From Rubellicoccus peritrichatus (GTDB lineage: Bacteria > Verrucomicrobiota > Verrucomicrobiia > Opitutales > Cerasicoccaceae): a stretch of 64,000 nucleotides of DNA. The DNA lies in contig NZ_CP136920.1 in the NCBI RefSeq assembly GCF_033100135.1, forward strand, positions 682,001 through 746,000. The letters are read 5' to 3'. Below the pieces are notes generated by a model. It saw nothing but the letters and a program-made list of their open reading frames with translations, was not told the origin of the DNA and searched no databases. Made by a program: the position numbers and the translations under genes. This document shows positions 53,606-62,879 of this stretch, one piece after another; the stretch's first letter is position 1, and each line of letters begins with the position of its first letter.

Positions 53606-54211
53606 ATGATTTGTCACGAACACAAGTTCATCTTTGTTCATATTCCAAAGACGGGCGGGACAAGCATCAGAAGAGCATTGCCGGAAGGAGATGACTGCAG
53701 CGTTGACGGCAGTCCTCATGGCACGCTGGCCATGTACCACAAGCATTATGGGGAACCAATCTTCTCCAGCTACTTCAAATTCGCCATCACGCGCAACCCA
53801 TGGGATAGAGTTGTATCGGCTTACCACTTCAACCGGATGCAACCGGAAGAGATACTCGATCAGGACATTGCGCCGAACTGGAAAAAGCTCATCCGCTACG
53901 CCAAGGAGCATTCCTTTGACGAATGGGTCAAGACACCGCCTTTTGCCGACCGGCAACTCTACTTTATTTCACTGGAGTTTGATTTCACCCGTGCAACCAC
54001 CCACGGCCTCGACTTCGTTGGTGACTTTGCTTCCCTGCAAGCAAGCTATGAAGAAGCCTGCAAGCGCATCGGTATTCCATCGACAACATTACCTGATATC
54101 AACCACGGAAGCAGCCATCACGACTACCGCAGTCAATACTCCCCGGAAACCAGCGCGATCATTCACGAACAATACCGGAATGAAATCGAGTTGTTTGGTT
54201 ACGAGTTTTAG
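53606..54211 (+). CDS. Sulfotransferase family protein
   Basis: This 201-residue protein is predicted to move sulfate from PAPS to a carbohydrate. The 5'-phosphosulfate loop is HIPKTGGTSIRRAL (residues 12-25), and the 3'-phosphate site is AITRNPWDRVVSAYHF (near 62-77). There is no signal peptide or membrane helix, so it is cytoplasmic, unlike eukaryotic Golgi homologues. It lies 16 nt after hisA but is functionally unrelated to it. A role in sulfating a surface glycan is an inference from the many glycan genes nearby. Confidence 0.9.
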   Translation: MICHEHKFIFVHIPKTGGTSIRRALPEGDDCSVDGSPHGTLAMYHKHYGEPIFSSYFKFAITRNPWDRVVSAYHFNRMQPEEILDQDIAPNWKKLIRYAKEHSFDEWVKTPPFADRQLYFISLEFDFTRATTHGLDFVGDFASLQASYEEACKRIGIPSTTLPDINHGSSHHDYRSQYSPETSAIIHEQYRNEIELFGYEF

Positions 54212-54252
54212 GGGATGGTTCAGACGATCATTTCTGCAATGCAGAGTTAGCG

Positions 54253-54329
54253 GGTAGCGCCTGGCGTCCTCACCAGGCATTGCACTTCAAACCCTTTACG
54301 AATGTCCAGGGAGGACGCTGGACGCTACC
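54253..54329. repeat. REP-like palindromic element between convergent genes
   Basis: The arm at 54253-54271 (GGTAGCGCCTGGCGTCCTC) and the arm at 54311-54329 (GAGGACGCTGGACGCTACC) pair at 16 of 19 positions around a 39-nt centre. The element lies in the 128-bp gap between the converging sulfotransferase and DUF2235 genes. It is G/C-richer than its surroundings, as expected for a dispersed REP element. It could also act as a two-way transcription stop. No second copy of this exact type is visible in the window. Confidence 0.6.
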
Positions 54330-54339
54330 TTAAGTACTT

Positions 54340-55905
54340 TCAACCAACCCGCTTGATCGTCAGGTCAATGCTGCCATGATTGTTTTCGTATAAACTCCAT
54401 ACATCATTAGGAAAGCAATACAGGTAGCCCGGTTGCTTGATCTTCAATGCGGTCGATTTGGTCTGGTGCACAGTCAGGTCAACATACTGATGCGGGGTGG
54501 CACTCCCATCATGCCCAACAGTCTGGCCCGATGTTTTACCCGCACCTTTATCATTGGCAATCGCTCCCACCATTCTGAACCACTTGATGTGCTCAACCCG
54601 CTTGGTCCCAAGAAAGTCTGTCGACTTGTTATTCGATAAGCGTCGAAAGATGTTTTCAAACTTACCCAGGAACGACGCACCAAAACGGACAATATCACTG
54701 CGCGTTAACTCATCATTTTGAGTGCCCTTCCAGTCACAGGTATCCTTGCTGTCCTGCCATTCTCCATTTCCTTTGAAGGTGTAGCTATGGCCTTTCTTAA
54801 GAAAAATGTTGGTTGGGTTCCAGCGTGTGTCCGCGAAGACCGGAACCACAACCGACTCCCCGACCTCAAGAATCCGCGTAACGTGATAAGGCGGATACTC
54901 AATAGGCGAGACGATCTGCCGATCAATCGCACTTTGATGAAACTGGGAATGGTTGGCTTCAACCATCGCCGGAATATTACGCGGACGCGATCGCAACTTT
55001 GAAAAGAGACCTTTGTAGGAATTATGGATAACTCCCAGGGAATTGGCGTTGATGTAAGGTATCACTTCAGGACGGAATGCGAGGCCAAATCGATCACTCT
55101 CACCAATCATCCATTTCAAAGCACCATTGGAAAGGTCCGAATGCGCATAGCCACCACCAACATCAGAGTGTGCTCCCGGAAACCAAAGCTCAACGGCATC
55201 GGGATGCTTGGAAGCATTTTTCCAGCGTGTCACGGTGAAACTGGTCCGCTTCTCATCAATCGCCATGGCATGGCGTGCATGCGAAACCTTGAGGCTGAGT
55301 TCGGTATCGTGGAATTCCCACTTCTCCTTGTTGTCGAAGAAATTAAGAATCTCCAAATCATCAGGAACGCCTAATGCGCCAACCGTATCCCAGACTCCAA
55401 TAAAGTGAATTGGGGTCGCCTTTCCGTCGTTGAAGAATTTCCAATCGGACTCAGCCCAGTCAGTCGTCTTTGCCTTCTCGACTCGATATCCCTCACTGTA
55501 TGCCTTATGAACACGCTCCCAGGCGGCTTTCGGTTTAAGCTTACGCAAATTGAGCAAACCCCTTCCCAACATCCCTCCAAGGCTACGAGCGGTAAATGCA
55601 CCACGGCTGAAACCATAGAGATAGATCTCATCTCCCTCCTCATAATTTTTCCCCAGCCAATAGTAACCGCTGCAAATATGCCGGCTGACACCCATGCCGA
55701 TTGCTCCACCCAAAACGGCATCAATAATGCCAGAATCTTCACCTCCAACACCCGGGTGGTAGAACTTAAGCTGCTCGACTCCTTGGTCATCAGAATCGGA
55801 CAGGGCATTGTAGAGTTTCACGACATTCGTCGGGGCAGCGATTCCGTTATCTTCCTGATCAGGATTGTTCCAAGTCCCGTCATAGCAAACAATTAGGCGC
55901 TTCAT
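54340..55905 (-). CDS. DUF2235 alpha/beta-hydrolase (Tle1-like phospholipase family)
   Basis: The 521-residue protein begins with the DUF2235 signature KRLIVCYDGTWNN. It has the nucleophile elbow YGFSRGAFTARSL (Ser100 in the G-x-S-x-G position), IGVWDTVGALGVPDD, and PGAHSDVGGGYAHSDL, giving a full Ser-Asp-His set. The family includes type VI secretion phospholipase effectors (Tle1). No VgrG, Hcp or immunity gene is visible here, so a housekeeping hydrolase is equally possible. The C-terminal part (about 340-521) is a separate beta-rich region with NIFLKKGHSYTFKGNGEW and a repeat-like close. It has no signal peptide. Confidence 0.87.
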   Translation of the reverse strand: MKRLIVCYDGTWNNPDQEDNGIAAPTNVVKLYNALSDSDDQGVEQLKFYHPGVGGEDSGIIDAVLGGAIGMGVSRHICSGYYWLGKNYEEGDEIYLYGFSRGAFTARSLGGMLGRGLLNLRKLKPKAAWERVHKAYSEGYRVEKAKTTDWAESDWKFFNDGKATPIHFIGVWDTVGALGVPDDLEILNFFDNKEKWEFHDTELSLKVSHARHAMAIDEKRTSFTVTRWKNASKHPDAVELWFPGAHSDVGGGYAHSDLSNGALKWMIGESDRFGLAFRPEVIPYINANSLGVIHNSYKGLFSKLRSRPRNIPAMVEANHSQFHQSAIDRQIVSPIEYPPYHVTRILEVGESVVVPVFADTRWNPTNIFLKKGHSYTFKGNGEWQDSKDTCDWKGTQNDELTRSDIVRFGASFLGKFENIFRRLSNNKSTDFLGTKRVEHIKWFRMVGAIANDKGAGKTSGQTVGHDGSATPHQYVDLTVHQTKSTALKIKQPGYLYCFPNDVWSLYENNHGSIDLTIKRVG

Positions 55906-56076
55906 GAAACCACATCTAACTGAAAATTAATAACAAGCAATAGTAATTCTTAAATCGGTATTAACAACAGAATCCGATCAAAACTAACACTATTTCAGAT
56001 TGCAATGAGAGCTGAAGGATGAGGACAAGTTGAAGTCACTGACCCGCCATATAACGAAGCTTAAATAAGTAAAACT

Positions 56077-56144
56077 TGAGGTAGGGCGCAGTCTCTAGAC
56101 AAGCCGAACGTTACGGTGGCGGCTTGTCCGAAGACGGCACCTCA
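56077..56144. repeat. REP-like palindromic element with nested arms
   Basis: GACAAGCCG at 56098-56106 and CGGCTTGTC at 56120-56128 form a perfect 9-bp stem with a 13-nt loop. Outside it, TGAGGT at 56077-56082 pairs with ACCTCA at 56139-56144. It lies in the gap between the DUF2235 gene start and the end of the cytidylyltransferase-like gene. The size and nested symmetry fit a dispersed REP element, of a different type from the one at 54253. Confidence 0.6.
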
Positions 56145-56165
56145 CTTCAAATGCATAATCGAAAG

Positions 56166-56840
56166 CTACTGAACGAAAGATTCTTTGATCAAACAATTAG
56201 CCAGGCGGGCATCCTCGGCAGAAGTGATTTCCAAACTCTCCGGGAATGGTACCCGATAAAAGTGCGGGCGAAAGCCAATGCGATTATTTACTTTAAAGAA
56301 AGTGTCGGCTTCAAAAATATAGAATGTCGAATTTTCAAGAAGGACCGGCTGCAATCGCGAGCTTGAGGTGAGACGCAGTGGATTATGGTTCAGCGGAACA
56401 AAACTGCCATGATCTTCACGCCACATCCGCTTTTGAATTTCCGTACAGCCCACCACTGAATCATATGGTGAGGAGAATTCAACATCCTGAAATGCACTGA
56501 GCAGGGTTTCGACTTTCAGCAACGGCGTCGTAATATGCATCTGACAGACAGGCTCGTGTTTGATTCCCTGCCGCTCCAAAAAGGAACGAATCAAATCATT
56601 CACACTGACACCAGCTTCACCGAGTGAGATGTCCCGAAAATGGGCAATAACATGATTGAAGCGACTATCGTCACGGATCTTCTCAAAGATCTCTTCTGAA
56701 TTTGTATCGATAAAGACGTTGAAGTCCTTAAGTCGATCCAAAGTCATGGACCATAATGGCTGACCATCGATTTCAACCCGATTACGGTCAAAGCCATCAT
56801 CGGCTTCCTCACGGAATGGAATAAAGATTTTAGGTTTCAT
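56166..56840 (-). CDS. Cytidylyltransferase-like protein (CMP-sugar synthetase type)
   Basis: From ATG 56840 (MKPKIFIPFREEADDGFDRN) the product is 224 residues. It follows the acylneuraminate/KDO cytidylyltransferase fold: an N-terminal nucleotide loop, then EIDGQPLWSMTLDRLKDFNV, FIDTNSEEIF, and CQMHITTPLLKVETLLSAF. YDSVVGCTEIQKRMW and ENSTFYIFEAD follow, and the C-terminus is SLEITSAEDARLAN. The usual ARGGSK-type loop is replaced by FREEADDGFDRN, so either the donor differs or activity is reduced. It probably activates an acidic sugar for a surface glycan. The frame reaches 56909, but that overlaps the ABC gene. Confidence 0.72.
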   Translation of the reverse strand: MKPKIFIPFREEADDGFDRNRVEIDGQPLWSMTLDRLKDFNVFIDTNSEEIFEKIRDDSRFNHVIAHFRDISLGEAGVSVNDLIRSFLERQGIKHEPVCQMHITTPLLKVETLLSAFQDVEFSSPYDSVVGCTEIQKRMWREDHGSFVPLNHNPLRLTSSSRLQPVLLENSTFYIFEADTFFKVNNRIGFRPHFYRVPFPESLEITSAEDARLANCLIKESFVQ

Positions 56841-56850
56841 AAAAAATAAG

Positions 56851-57549
56851 TTATGTGGAAACAAACTGGCCGTCCTGCATACGCAAACAATGATCCGCAC
56901 GCTCAGCAAGATCGGGGTTATGTGTCACCATCAATACGGCCTGTCCCTTTTCGTGGGCCAGGCGCTTCAATAAATCAAATACGGCATCGGAATTCTTAAC
57001 GTCCAGATTTCCAGTTGGTTCATCGGCCAATATGACGGATGGACTGTTTGCCAAAGCCCGAGCCACGGCAACACGTTGTTGTTCCCCACCTGAAAGTGCA
57101 GTGGCCAGACGGTCTCTTTTATCCGCAAGACCAACTTCATCCAAAAGTTCAATCGCACGTTCACGCATCTCACGGTTATTGCGATTGCCAAGCTTCCGCA
57201 TAGGGAGGATCAAATTTTCCGCAGCAGTAAACTCAGGGAGGAGAAAATGAAATTGGAAAACAAAGCCGACATGACGATTGCGTGAAGCCGTGCGCTGTTT
57301 GTCTGAAGCCGTGCTCATTTTCTGACCGGCAATCCAGATATCACCCTCATCCTGACGATCGAGGAGGCCGAGTAAATAGAGCAACGTGCTCTTACCACAA
57401 CCAGATGGCCCGGCGATGGAATAGACTTCCGAAGGTTGAATCTCCAAGCCAACCCCGCGCAGGACATGCACCCGTGTCTCACCTTCACCCAGGTAGCGAT
57501 GAATGTTCTCGGCCCGAAGAATCGAAGTATTTTGCGCAGCTTCACTCAT
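56851..57549 (-). CDS. ABC transporter ATP-binding protein (MacB/LolD type)
   Basis: The 232-residue ATPase has Walker A GPSGCGKST (residues 47-55), signature LSGGEQQRVAVARAL, Walker B VILADEPTGNLD and a switch His in VLMVTHNPD. The EPTGNLD context and small size mark the MacB/LolD/FtsE group, which powers mechanotransmission rather than substrate passage. It overlaps its permease gene by 4 nt and lies 10 nt before the cytidylyltransferase gene. Confidence 0.94.
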   Translation of the reverse strand: MSEAAQNTSILRAENIHRYLGEGETRVHVLRGVGLEIQPSEVYSIAGPSGCGKSTLLYLLGLLDRQDEGDIWIAGQKMSTASDKQRTASRNRHVGFVFQFHFLLPEFTAAENLILPMRKLGNRNNREMRERAIELLDEVGLADKRDRLATALSGGEQQRVAVARALANSPSVILADEPTGNLDVKNSDAVFDLLKRLAHEKGQAVLMVTHNPDLAERADHCLRMQDGQFVST

Positions 57550-58799
57550 GTGGCAGACCCTCGAATAATATCTCCAGGTTCAAGACGTGAAGCCCGTCTG
57601 GCTGGGACGTAACTGGCGATCATGACAACAACAGTTGCGACGACAATGGCGGCGGCATAATGCGTCCAGTCCCAATTTACGATAAAGTGGTCAGTCGCGA
57701 AGATACCACGAATCCGCAAAGGGATTTTCGAAATCCCCCAGGTCGATAACGCTCCCAATCCACAACCCAAGGCAGTTCCAAAAAGCAGGATGATTGTTCC
57801 CTGCCAAAGAAACACTCCGGCAATATCACGTTGCTCATAGCCCATGGATCGCAATATCGCTATCTCGCGATTTTTTTCCATCACCATCATGGCAAGGGTG
57901 TTAAACATCCCCAGACCAGCCAAAAGGATGATGGTCGAAACCGTGATGGCAGATGACAGCCGCAGTGCCTTGAAGACATCGAGCCAGACCTGTTCACGCT
58001 CCTGCCAACTCATCGCACTATGGCTGAGGTGATTCTCGATCTGGAGCGCAAGCTCGGGAGCAACGTCAGGATTACGCAAAGCCAGTTGCAAGCGAGCTTC
58101 GCCGAAAGGAATCTGGAGCAGGGAGCGGGCTTCAGTCAAATCCATGTAAACATACTGGCGATCGATATCGGAAACACCGGACTCAAAGATCGCCGCAATA
58201 CGATAACGGCCGCTGCCCTTCCCTGTCTCCATCGTCAGATAGTCATCAACTCTCACATTTAACCGTTCGGCTAATTTGGCTCCGAGGATTACGGAATTAC
58301 GATCCGTCGCAAAGTCTTGCAGGTCACCAAAAACTATCTGCTGCCCAAGATCGGATACTGCCAAATGATCTTCCAGCTCAATACCATGCAGACGAGAGCT
58401 TTGTTCACGAAAACCTGAAACCGCAGTCGCCCTGCCACCAACAATCTCGGAGATTCCGGCAATTTCGTCATAGTCTGAAAGCACCTCGCGAAGCTGATCG
58501 GGAAAGTCAATTCCCTCGACGTAACGGTTACCAATATCGTTCCTGATACGAAAGCTGCTATAGGTCCCTGATTCGCCTCTTGATGCGGCGGACTCAAGTG
58601 TATCCTGAAAACGATCCTCGATGCGGATCGCACCATTGGTTCCCAGAATCGTCTTAATGAAAAAGCCTTCGAAGCCACTGGTCTGGGCTTGTGTCACAAT
58701 GAAAAACCCGACACCGAAAACGATACCACAAAGCGTCATCAACATCGAACGCTTACGAGAAGTGATAAATCGCCAGGCAATCTGTAAGGTCGGCGGCAT
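57546..58799 (-). CDS. ABC transporter permease (MacB/LolC/FtsX type)
   Basis: The 417-residue protein has the four-helix FtsX layout: helix 1 (RSMLMTLCGIVFGVGFFIVT), a long periplasmic MacB_PCD domain (about 45-275), and three C-terminal helices (SAITVSTIILLAGLGMFNTL, GTIILLFGTALGCGLGAL, HYAAAIVVATVVVMIASYVP). The coupling motif EKNREIAILRSMGYEQRDI is intact. With the adjacent ATPase, the adaptor and the TolC-like channel it forms a complete MacAB-TolC-type exporter. Substrates could be peptides, lipids or glycolipids. Confidence 0.93.
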   Translation of the reverse strand: MPPTLQIAWRFITSRKRSMLMTLCGIVFGVGFFIVTQAQTSGFEGFFIKTILGTNGAIRIEDRFQDTLESAASRGESGTYSSFRIRNDIGNRYVEGIDFPDQLREVLSDYDEIAGISEIVGGRATAVSGFREQSSRLHGIELEDHLAVSDLGQQIVFGDLQDFATDRNSVILGAKLAERLNVRVDDYLTMETGKGSGRYRIAAIFESGVSDIDRQYVYMDLTEARSLLQIPFGEARLQLALRNPDVAPELALQIENHLSHSAMSWQEREQVWLDVFKALRLSSAITVSTIILLAGLGMFNTLAMMVMEKNREIAILRSMGYEQRDIAGVFLWQGTIILLFGTALGCGLGALSTWGISKIPLRIRGIFATDHFIVNWDWTHYAAAIVVATVVVMIASYVPARRASRLEPGDIIRGSAT

Positions 58800-58810
58800 A
58801 AGCGTAGTTC

Positions 58811-59935
58811 TTAGTTACGGTCTTCCGGACCAATCGCCGTAACCTGGTCTCCATCCCGAAAAAGATGTGGCGTTTCGACGATGACCATATCGCCTTCCTT
58901 GATACCTGAAATGACTTCGGCAAGATGGATTCCGGAAAATCCAACCTCAACCTGGCGGGCGATCACTCTGCCATTGCTCACAACATAGACGGTGTTGCCT
59001 ACCAGTGCTCGACGCGGAACGACGAGTGCTGAATGTCGCTCAGCCTTAGTGATGCTGGCCTGCCCTGTCGTGCCAGGTGTCATCGTATCATTGGGAGCAT
59101 CCAAAGACACATAGATACTCCTCCGGCGTGTTTGCGGATTCGCCTCCGCCAAAATGGTTTCAACTTTACCGATAAAAAGCTGATTCCCCTGCGACAACAA
59201 ACGGACCGTTACCAACTGACCGACTTCAATACCGGAGAAATCTTCCTCACTTAAACTAACCTCTACAATGCGCTCCTTCGAGATGACCTTGGCCACACTG
59301 TGCCCGTCAAAAACCAGATCACCAACCGGCGCTAAAATCTCTGTCACAAACCCATCGATCGGGCTGATGATTGAAAGCCGGGAAAGCCTGTCCTCCAGAC
59401 GGGCCAGGTCATTCTTGAGTACTTCAATGAGTTCTTCACGAACGATTTTCTCCTGCTCACGCTGAAGCTGAAGAGAAGCAACCGCACGACGTGATTTATT
59501 TAAATCGGCCTCGGGAAACTGGTCATTTGCGGCGAGCTCCTCCTCGACCTCAAGCTTGGCTTCCGCATCAGCAATCGTGGCATCAAACGCAGAGCCGGAA
59601 GCAAGCCGACGCTCCGCCGCATCCAGCTTAATTTGGACCAATTCAATTTCCCGTTCGGTATCAGTCGTATCCAGTTGAATAATGATATCACCCTCGGAAA
59701 CAGAAACCGGACCGGAATTCGGCGGCGCAATGGTTTCTGTAACACGCCCTTTGGCTTCTGATTTCAAAATGAGTTCTGTCGCTGAGAAAATGCTGACGTT
59801 ACCTGAAACCGCATCAATCGCCAAATCAAGACGAACCGGCTCAACCATCGCTTCTTTTTGCGCTGAATTGATCAGGATATAAACCGCAACGGCAATGATT
59901 GCGATAGGAATAAGAATTTTGATGAGTAGTTTCAC
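58811..59935 (-). CDS. Periplasmic adaptor (HlyD/MacA/RND membrane-fusion family)
   Basis: The 374-residue adaptor has an N-terminal anchor (LLIKILIPIAIIAVAVYILI), a lipoyl half (about 75-100, GPVSVSEGDIIIQLDTTDTE), a coiled-coil hairpin (about 105-180) and the second lipoyl half (LSIISPIDGFVTEILAPVGD). Beta-barrel and membrane-proximal domains follow, ending VVETPHLFRDGDQV. It should bridge the permease and the TolC-like channel. It lies 11 nt upstream of the permease gene. Confidence 0.92.
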   Translation of the reverse strand: MKLLIKILIPIAIIAVAVYILINSAQKEAMVEPVRLDLAIDAVSGNVSIFSATELILKSEAKGRVTETIAPPNSGPVSVSEGDIIIQLDTTDTEREIELVQIKLDAAERRLASGSAFDATIADAEAKLEVEEELAANDQFPEADLNKSRRAVASLQLQREQEKIVREELIEVLKNDLARLEDRLSRLSIISPIDGFVTEILAPVGDLVFDGHSVAKVISKERIVEVSLSEEDFSGIEVGQLVTVRLLSQGNQLFIGKVETILAEANPQTRRRSIYVSLDAPNDTMTPGTTGQASITKAERHSALVVPRRALVGNTVYVVSNGRVIARQVEVGFSGIHLAEVISGIKEGDMVIVETPHLFRDGDQVTAIGPEDRN

Positions 59936-59960
59936 CGAGTAAAATTAGTCGCTGGGTTTT

Positions 59961-60073
59961 TAGCCACAAAAAGGCACAAGAGTGCACAAAAAAGGTGACC
60001 GGATGGCAACCTAATCAAGTCTCCTAAGCCTGGTATGCTTAGCTTTTGTGTTTTTTTGTGCATTTTCGTGGCC
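59961..60073. repeat. Imperfect inverted repeat with CACAAAA-rich arms
   Basis: The left arm at 59961-59994 (TAGCCACAAAAAGGCACAAG and onward) and the right arm at 60042-60073 (ending ATTTTCGTGGCCA) are imperfect reverse complements. Both are built from CACAAAA units. The element fills the gap between the adaptor and TolC genes of the efflux operon. An inner AAGC...GCTT hairpin lies in the centre. It resembles dispersed intergenic repeats of this composition and may cap or attenuate the transcript. Confidence 0.55.
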
Positions 60074-60097
60074 AAAGAAAAAATATCATGAGGGCTG

Positions 60098-61573
60098 CTA
60101 ACGATAATCGGTCCAGGGATTAAGAATAGTAGGAAGATCGGGGCGCCCAACACGACTTTCCATCTTTTCCAGCGTTGGATCATGGCGGGTCATACCAAGA
60201 TAGTCACCAAGTGTGATCAGGTAATCGATTTTAGCTCCAATCAATGAGAGTTGCGACTGGTTGCGATTGGATTTGGCAAGAAGAAGCTCTCCGGTCGAAA
60301 TCGCACCACTGGCATGACGCCGCTCAGCCGTCTTAAGACGCTGATTGGATAATTCAAGCAAACGAGAGGCAATTCCTATACTTCTGGTATTAATATCAAG
60401 CGTTGCTCGCAAACGCTGCTCCTGAGATTGGAACAATTGCATTTCCATGTCGGCTTCCCGCTCAAGCCTGCGCTTGCGGGCCATTGTCGCCATTTTCTCA
60501 CCAGTGGCAGCATTTCCATCAAAAATGCTCCAGGTTACCAGACCACCAACAAAGAAATTAGTACGATCCTCAGACTCTGCCAGAAATGCCGAGTCAATCT
60601 GATCCCTGAAAACACCAGCGACCAAACTGAAGTGTGGAAGATTCCTGGCATGCGCAATGGTGTACTCCCGATCCTGTATCTCGATATTATTCTGAATTGC
60701 CTGGTAGGCAATACTTTTGGTTGGATCACCCCGTGGGAGAGGATCATCCTCGACCACCGGTGAGGTCAAAAAGTCCCTGAGCGAAAGGCTGAAGTTTGAC
60801 ATAATCGGACCAGTCCACCCGGTGATGGTCCTCAAACGCTGCTGGAGGAAGGCAAAATCCTGTTCCTGGTTAAGAATGTCAGCTTCGCCCTGAAACACCC
60901 TGACTTCAGCCTCAGCCAGGACAATATCCGTGACCTCACCTGCCTCATGCCGACGACGCACCAGCTCAAAGTCTTCCTCCGCGATTGCCGCGGTTTCCCG
61001 AGCTAATTCGAGCGCAACCCGTCGCTGAAAGATCTGTAAATAAAGATCTCGGGCATCACGCAGCAGTTGACGAAAAGATGCAGCATTACGAGTTTTGGCT
61101 CCATCAATGCGCAAATCTCCCATTTCCTTACGTGCCTCAATCGCACCCCATTGATAAACGGGCTGGCGAGCATCAAGACTCCAGAAATAAAGGCCACGGT
61201 CTACCGTCCCGGTATTTTCACGCTGTTCCGTCTGATAATTGAACTGTGCAAAGGTGTTGATCGAGGGCATCGATGCGCTGCGGTCAATCAAACGCATACC
61301 CTCTGCCTCATCCAGACGCGACCTGGCAATCTCGACCGAAGGTGAACGATCAACCATCTGGTAAATGATTTCGTCCAGCTCTGAAAAAATATTTTCCGGC
61401 AAAACTATTTCCGGAGGCACAACAACCACTTCCTCTTCCTCAGCATCACCTTCAACCGGCAAAACATCGACCATCGCTGGGTCTTGAGAGGCGTTTGCAT
61501 CCTCCAGCACCTCGTCTTGAACAAAACCAAACGAGGGAAGGCAAAACAATGCCGATATAAAAATCAATCTCAT
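60098..61573 (-). CDS. TolC-family outer-membrane efflux protein
   Basis: The 491-residue protein has a signal peptide (MRLIFISALFCLPSFGF), an acidic Glu/Val-rich linker (about 20-55), and the two OEP halves. These are built of long helices (YQMVDRSPSVEIARSRLDEA, ARDLYLQIFQRRVALELARE, LRATLDINTRSIGIASRLLE) joined by strands. It is the trimeric exit duct for the adaptor and ABC proteins encoded downstream. It is the first gene of the efflux operon, and its start is divergent from the GT4 gene at 61666. Confidence 0.92.
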   Translation of the reverse strand: MRLIFISALFCLPSFGFVQDEVLEDANASQDPAMVDVLPVEGDAEEEEVVVVPPEIVLPENIFSELDEIIYQMVDRSPSVEIARSRLDEAEGMRLIDRSASMPSINTFAQFNYQTEQRENTGTVDRGLYFWSLDARQPVYQWGAIEARKEMGDLRIDGAKTRNAASFRQLLRDARDLYLQIFQRRVALELARETAAIAEEDFELVRRRHEAGEVTDIVLAEAEVRVFQGEADILNQEQDFAFLQQRLRTITGWTGPIMSNFSLSLRDFLTSPVVEDDPLPRGDPTKSIAYQAIQNNIEIQDREYTIAHARNLPHFSLVAGVFRDQIDSAFLAESEDRTNFFVGGLVTWSIFDGNAATGEKMATMARKRRLEREADMEMQLFQSQEQRLRATLDINTRSIGIASRLLELSNQRLKTAERRHASGAISTGELLLAKSNRNQSQLSLIGAKIDYLITLGDYLGMTRHDPTLEKMESRVGRPDLPTILNPWTDYR

Positions 61574-61665
61574 CGCCCACGGTTAAAAGAGAGGTAGAGA
61601 CCGCCTTTCAATCAAAATCACCGCTTGCAAGAAATGGTCGGGTCTGCGTCGATGCTTTTCTGACC

Positions 61666-62850
61666 ATGGCAAACCAGCCGAACAGCACATTCCTGAAGGA
61701 AAAACGAATCATTGTTTACAACGATGCCAAGAACTTTGGTGGACATGAAGTCATGACCTTGCGTGCCATTCGCTTGCTACTATCCAAATGCGCATCTGTT
61801 TCATGTTTCTATTGTCCTCTCAATCAGAAATGGGAATCTGCCCTGCGCGGATTGGAAACAGAATCTCCAAATCTAACACTTCACGAAGTCGAACTCCCCA
61901 AGATCCGATTCCATCAACCCTATCACTTCTTTCACCCAAAGCTGGTTCGGGATATGGCAGAAAGCTTTAAGCAGCTTTCACCAGACCTCGTTTTTGTTGC
62001 CCAGGGGACTTTGGAAACCTCTGCCGTAGGAGCCCTTGCCACCCTTAAAGCAGGTTTACCATGCTTAAGCTACATACCACTGGCTCATAGCTTCCGTGAG
62101 CTGGGCAGTAATCGAGCCTTCCGACGGGATCTGTTTAATAGCTACCTTGCGAAAACCCCTACGCGGTGGCTCACAAACGGAAAAGCTCAAGTCAACCGCT
62201 TAAAAGAACGTGGTGCAAATCAGCCTATTGATTTTCTACCAAACCTTGTGGAAATTGCCAATCCACTTCCAGCCGGTGAAGCAAAACAGAGGCTAGGGTT
62301 TGCTCAAAGCGATCTCGTTATTGGGATGTGCGGAAGGATGGATAAGCAACAGAAAGGCTGTGACATTTTCATTGATGCTGTCAGGCGTGCCCCAAAGGAC
62401 AGCCTCTTGAGGCAGGCACGTCTCCTTTTCATTGGTGATGGCCCATACTGGGTTAAGATGAAAGAAGACCTCAACAACGATGGATGGGTTGACTCAATAA
62501 AGCATGTGGGGTGGACAGACAAACCAGAAAACTACTACTCCGCTTTTAGTCTTATGGTTATACCATCACGTTTTGAAGGGTTACCTGTCGCCATGCAGGA
62601 GGCCATCCTCTGCGACGCCCCTGTCGCAGCAACAGCCGTCGATGGAATGGCGGACTTCCTTCCTGCGAATTGGACATGCAAACCGAAAGATCCAAGTGCG
62701 TTGCTTCGACTGATTGAAAGCTATATTGAAAACCCGAAAGGCTATCGCGCACCATTGGAAAAACTGAAGGCAACCATAAGGACAGAATACAATCACGAAG
62801 CTTTTGAAGAAGCTCTCATTAGTTCGATCGATAACACCCTTAGGTCTTAA
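61666..62850 (+). CDS. Glycosyltransferase family 4 protein (paralogue of the island enzyme)
   Basis: The 394-residue GT4 enzyme begins IVYNDAKNFGGHEVMTLRAI. It has VIGMCGRMDKQQKGCDIFID at the start of domain two and the donor site PSRFEGLPVAMQEAILCDAP. It matches the protein at 45778-46920 along its length (shared GGHEVMTL, SYIPLAHSFRELG versus SYIPMPHTLKDMG, FRRDLFNSYL versus FRDLFNDYL). It is alone on the plus strand here, outside the EPS island. The acceptor is unknown. Confidence 0.9.
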   Translation: MANQPNSTFLKEKRIIVYNDAKNFGGHEVMTLRAIRLLLSKCASVSCFYCPLNQKWESALRGLETESPNLTLHEVELPKIRFHQPYHFFHPKLVRDMAESFKQLSPDLVFVAQGTLETSAVGALATLKAGLPCLSYIPLAHSFRELGSNRAFRRDLFNSYLAKTPTRWLTNGKAQVNRLKERGANQPIDFLPNLVEIANPLPAGEAKQRLGFAQSDLVIGMCGRMDKQQKGCDIFIDAVRRAPKDSLLRQARLLFIGDGPYWVKMKEDLNNDGWVDSIKHVGWTDKPENYYSAFSLMVIPSRFEGLPVAMQEAILCDAPVAATAVDGMADFLPANWTCKPKDPSALLRLIESYIENPKGYRAPLEKLKATIRTEYNHEAFEEALISSIDNTLRS

Positions 62851-62879
62851 GAATCCTATCCGAAAAGTGACTCATGCCT

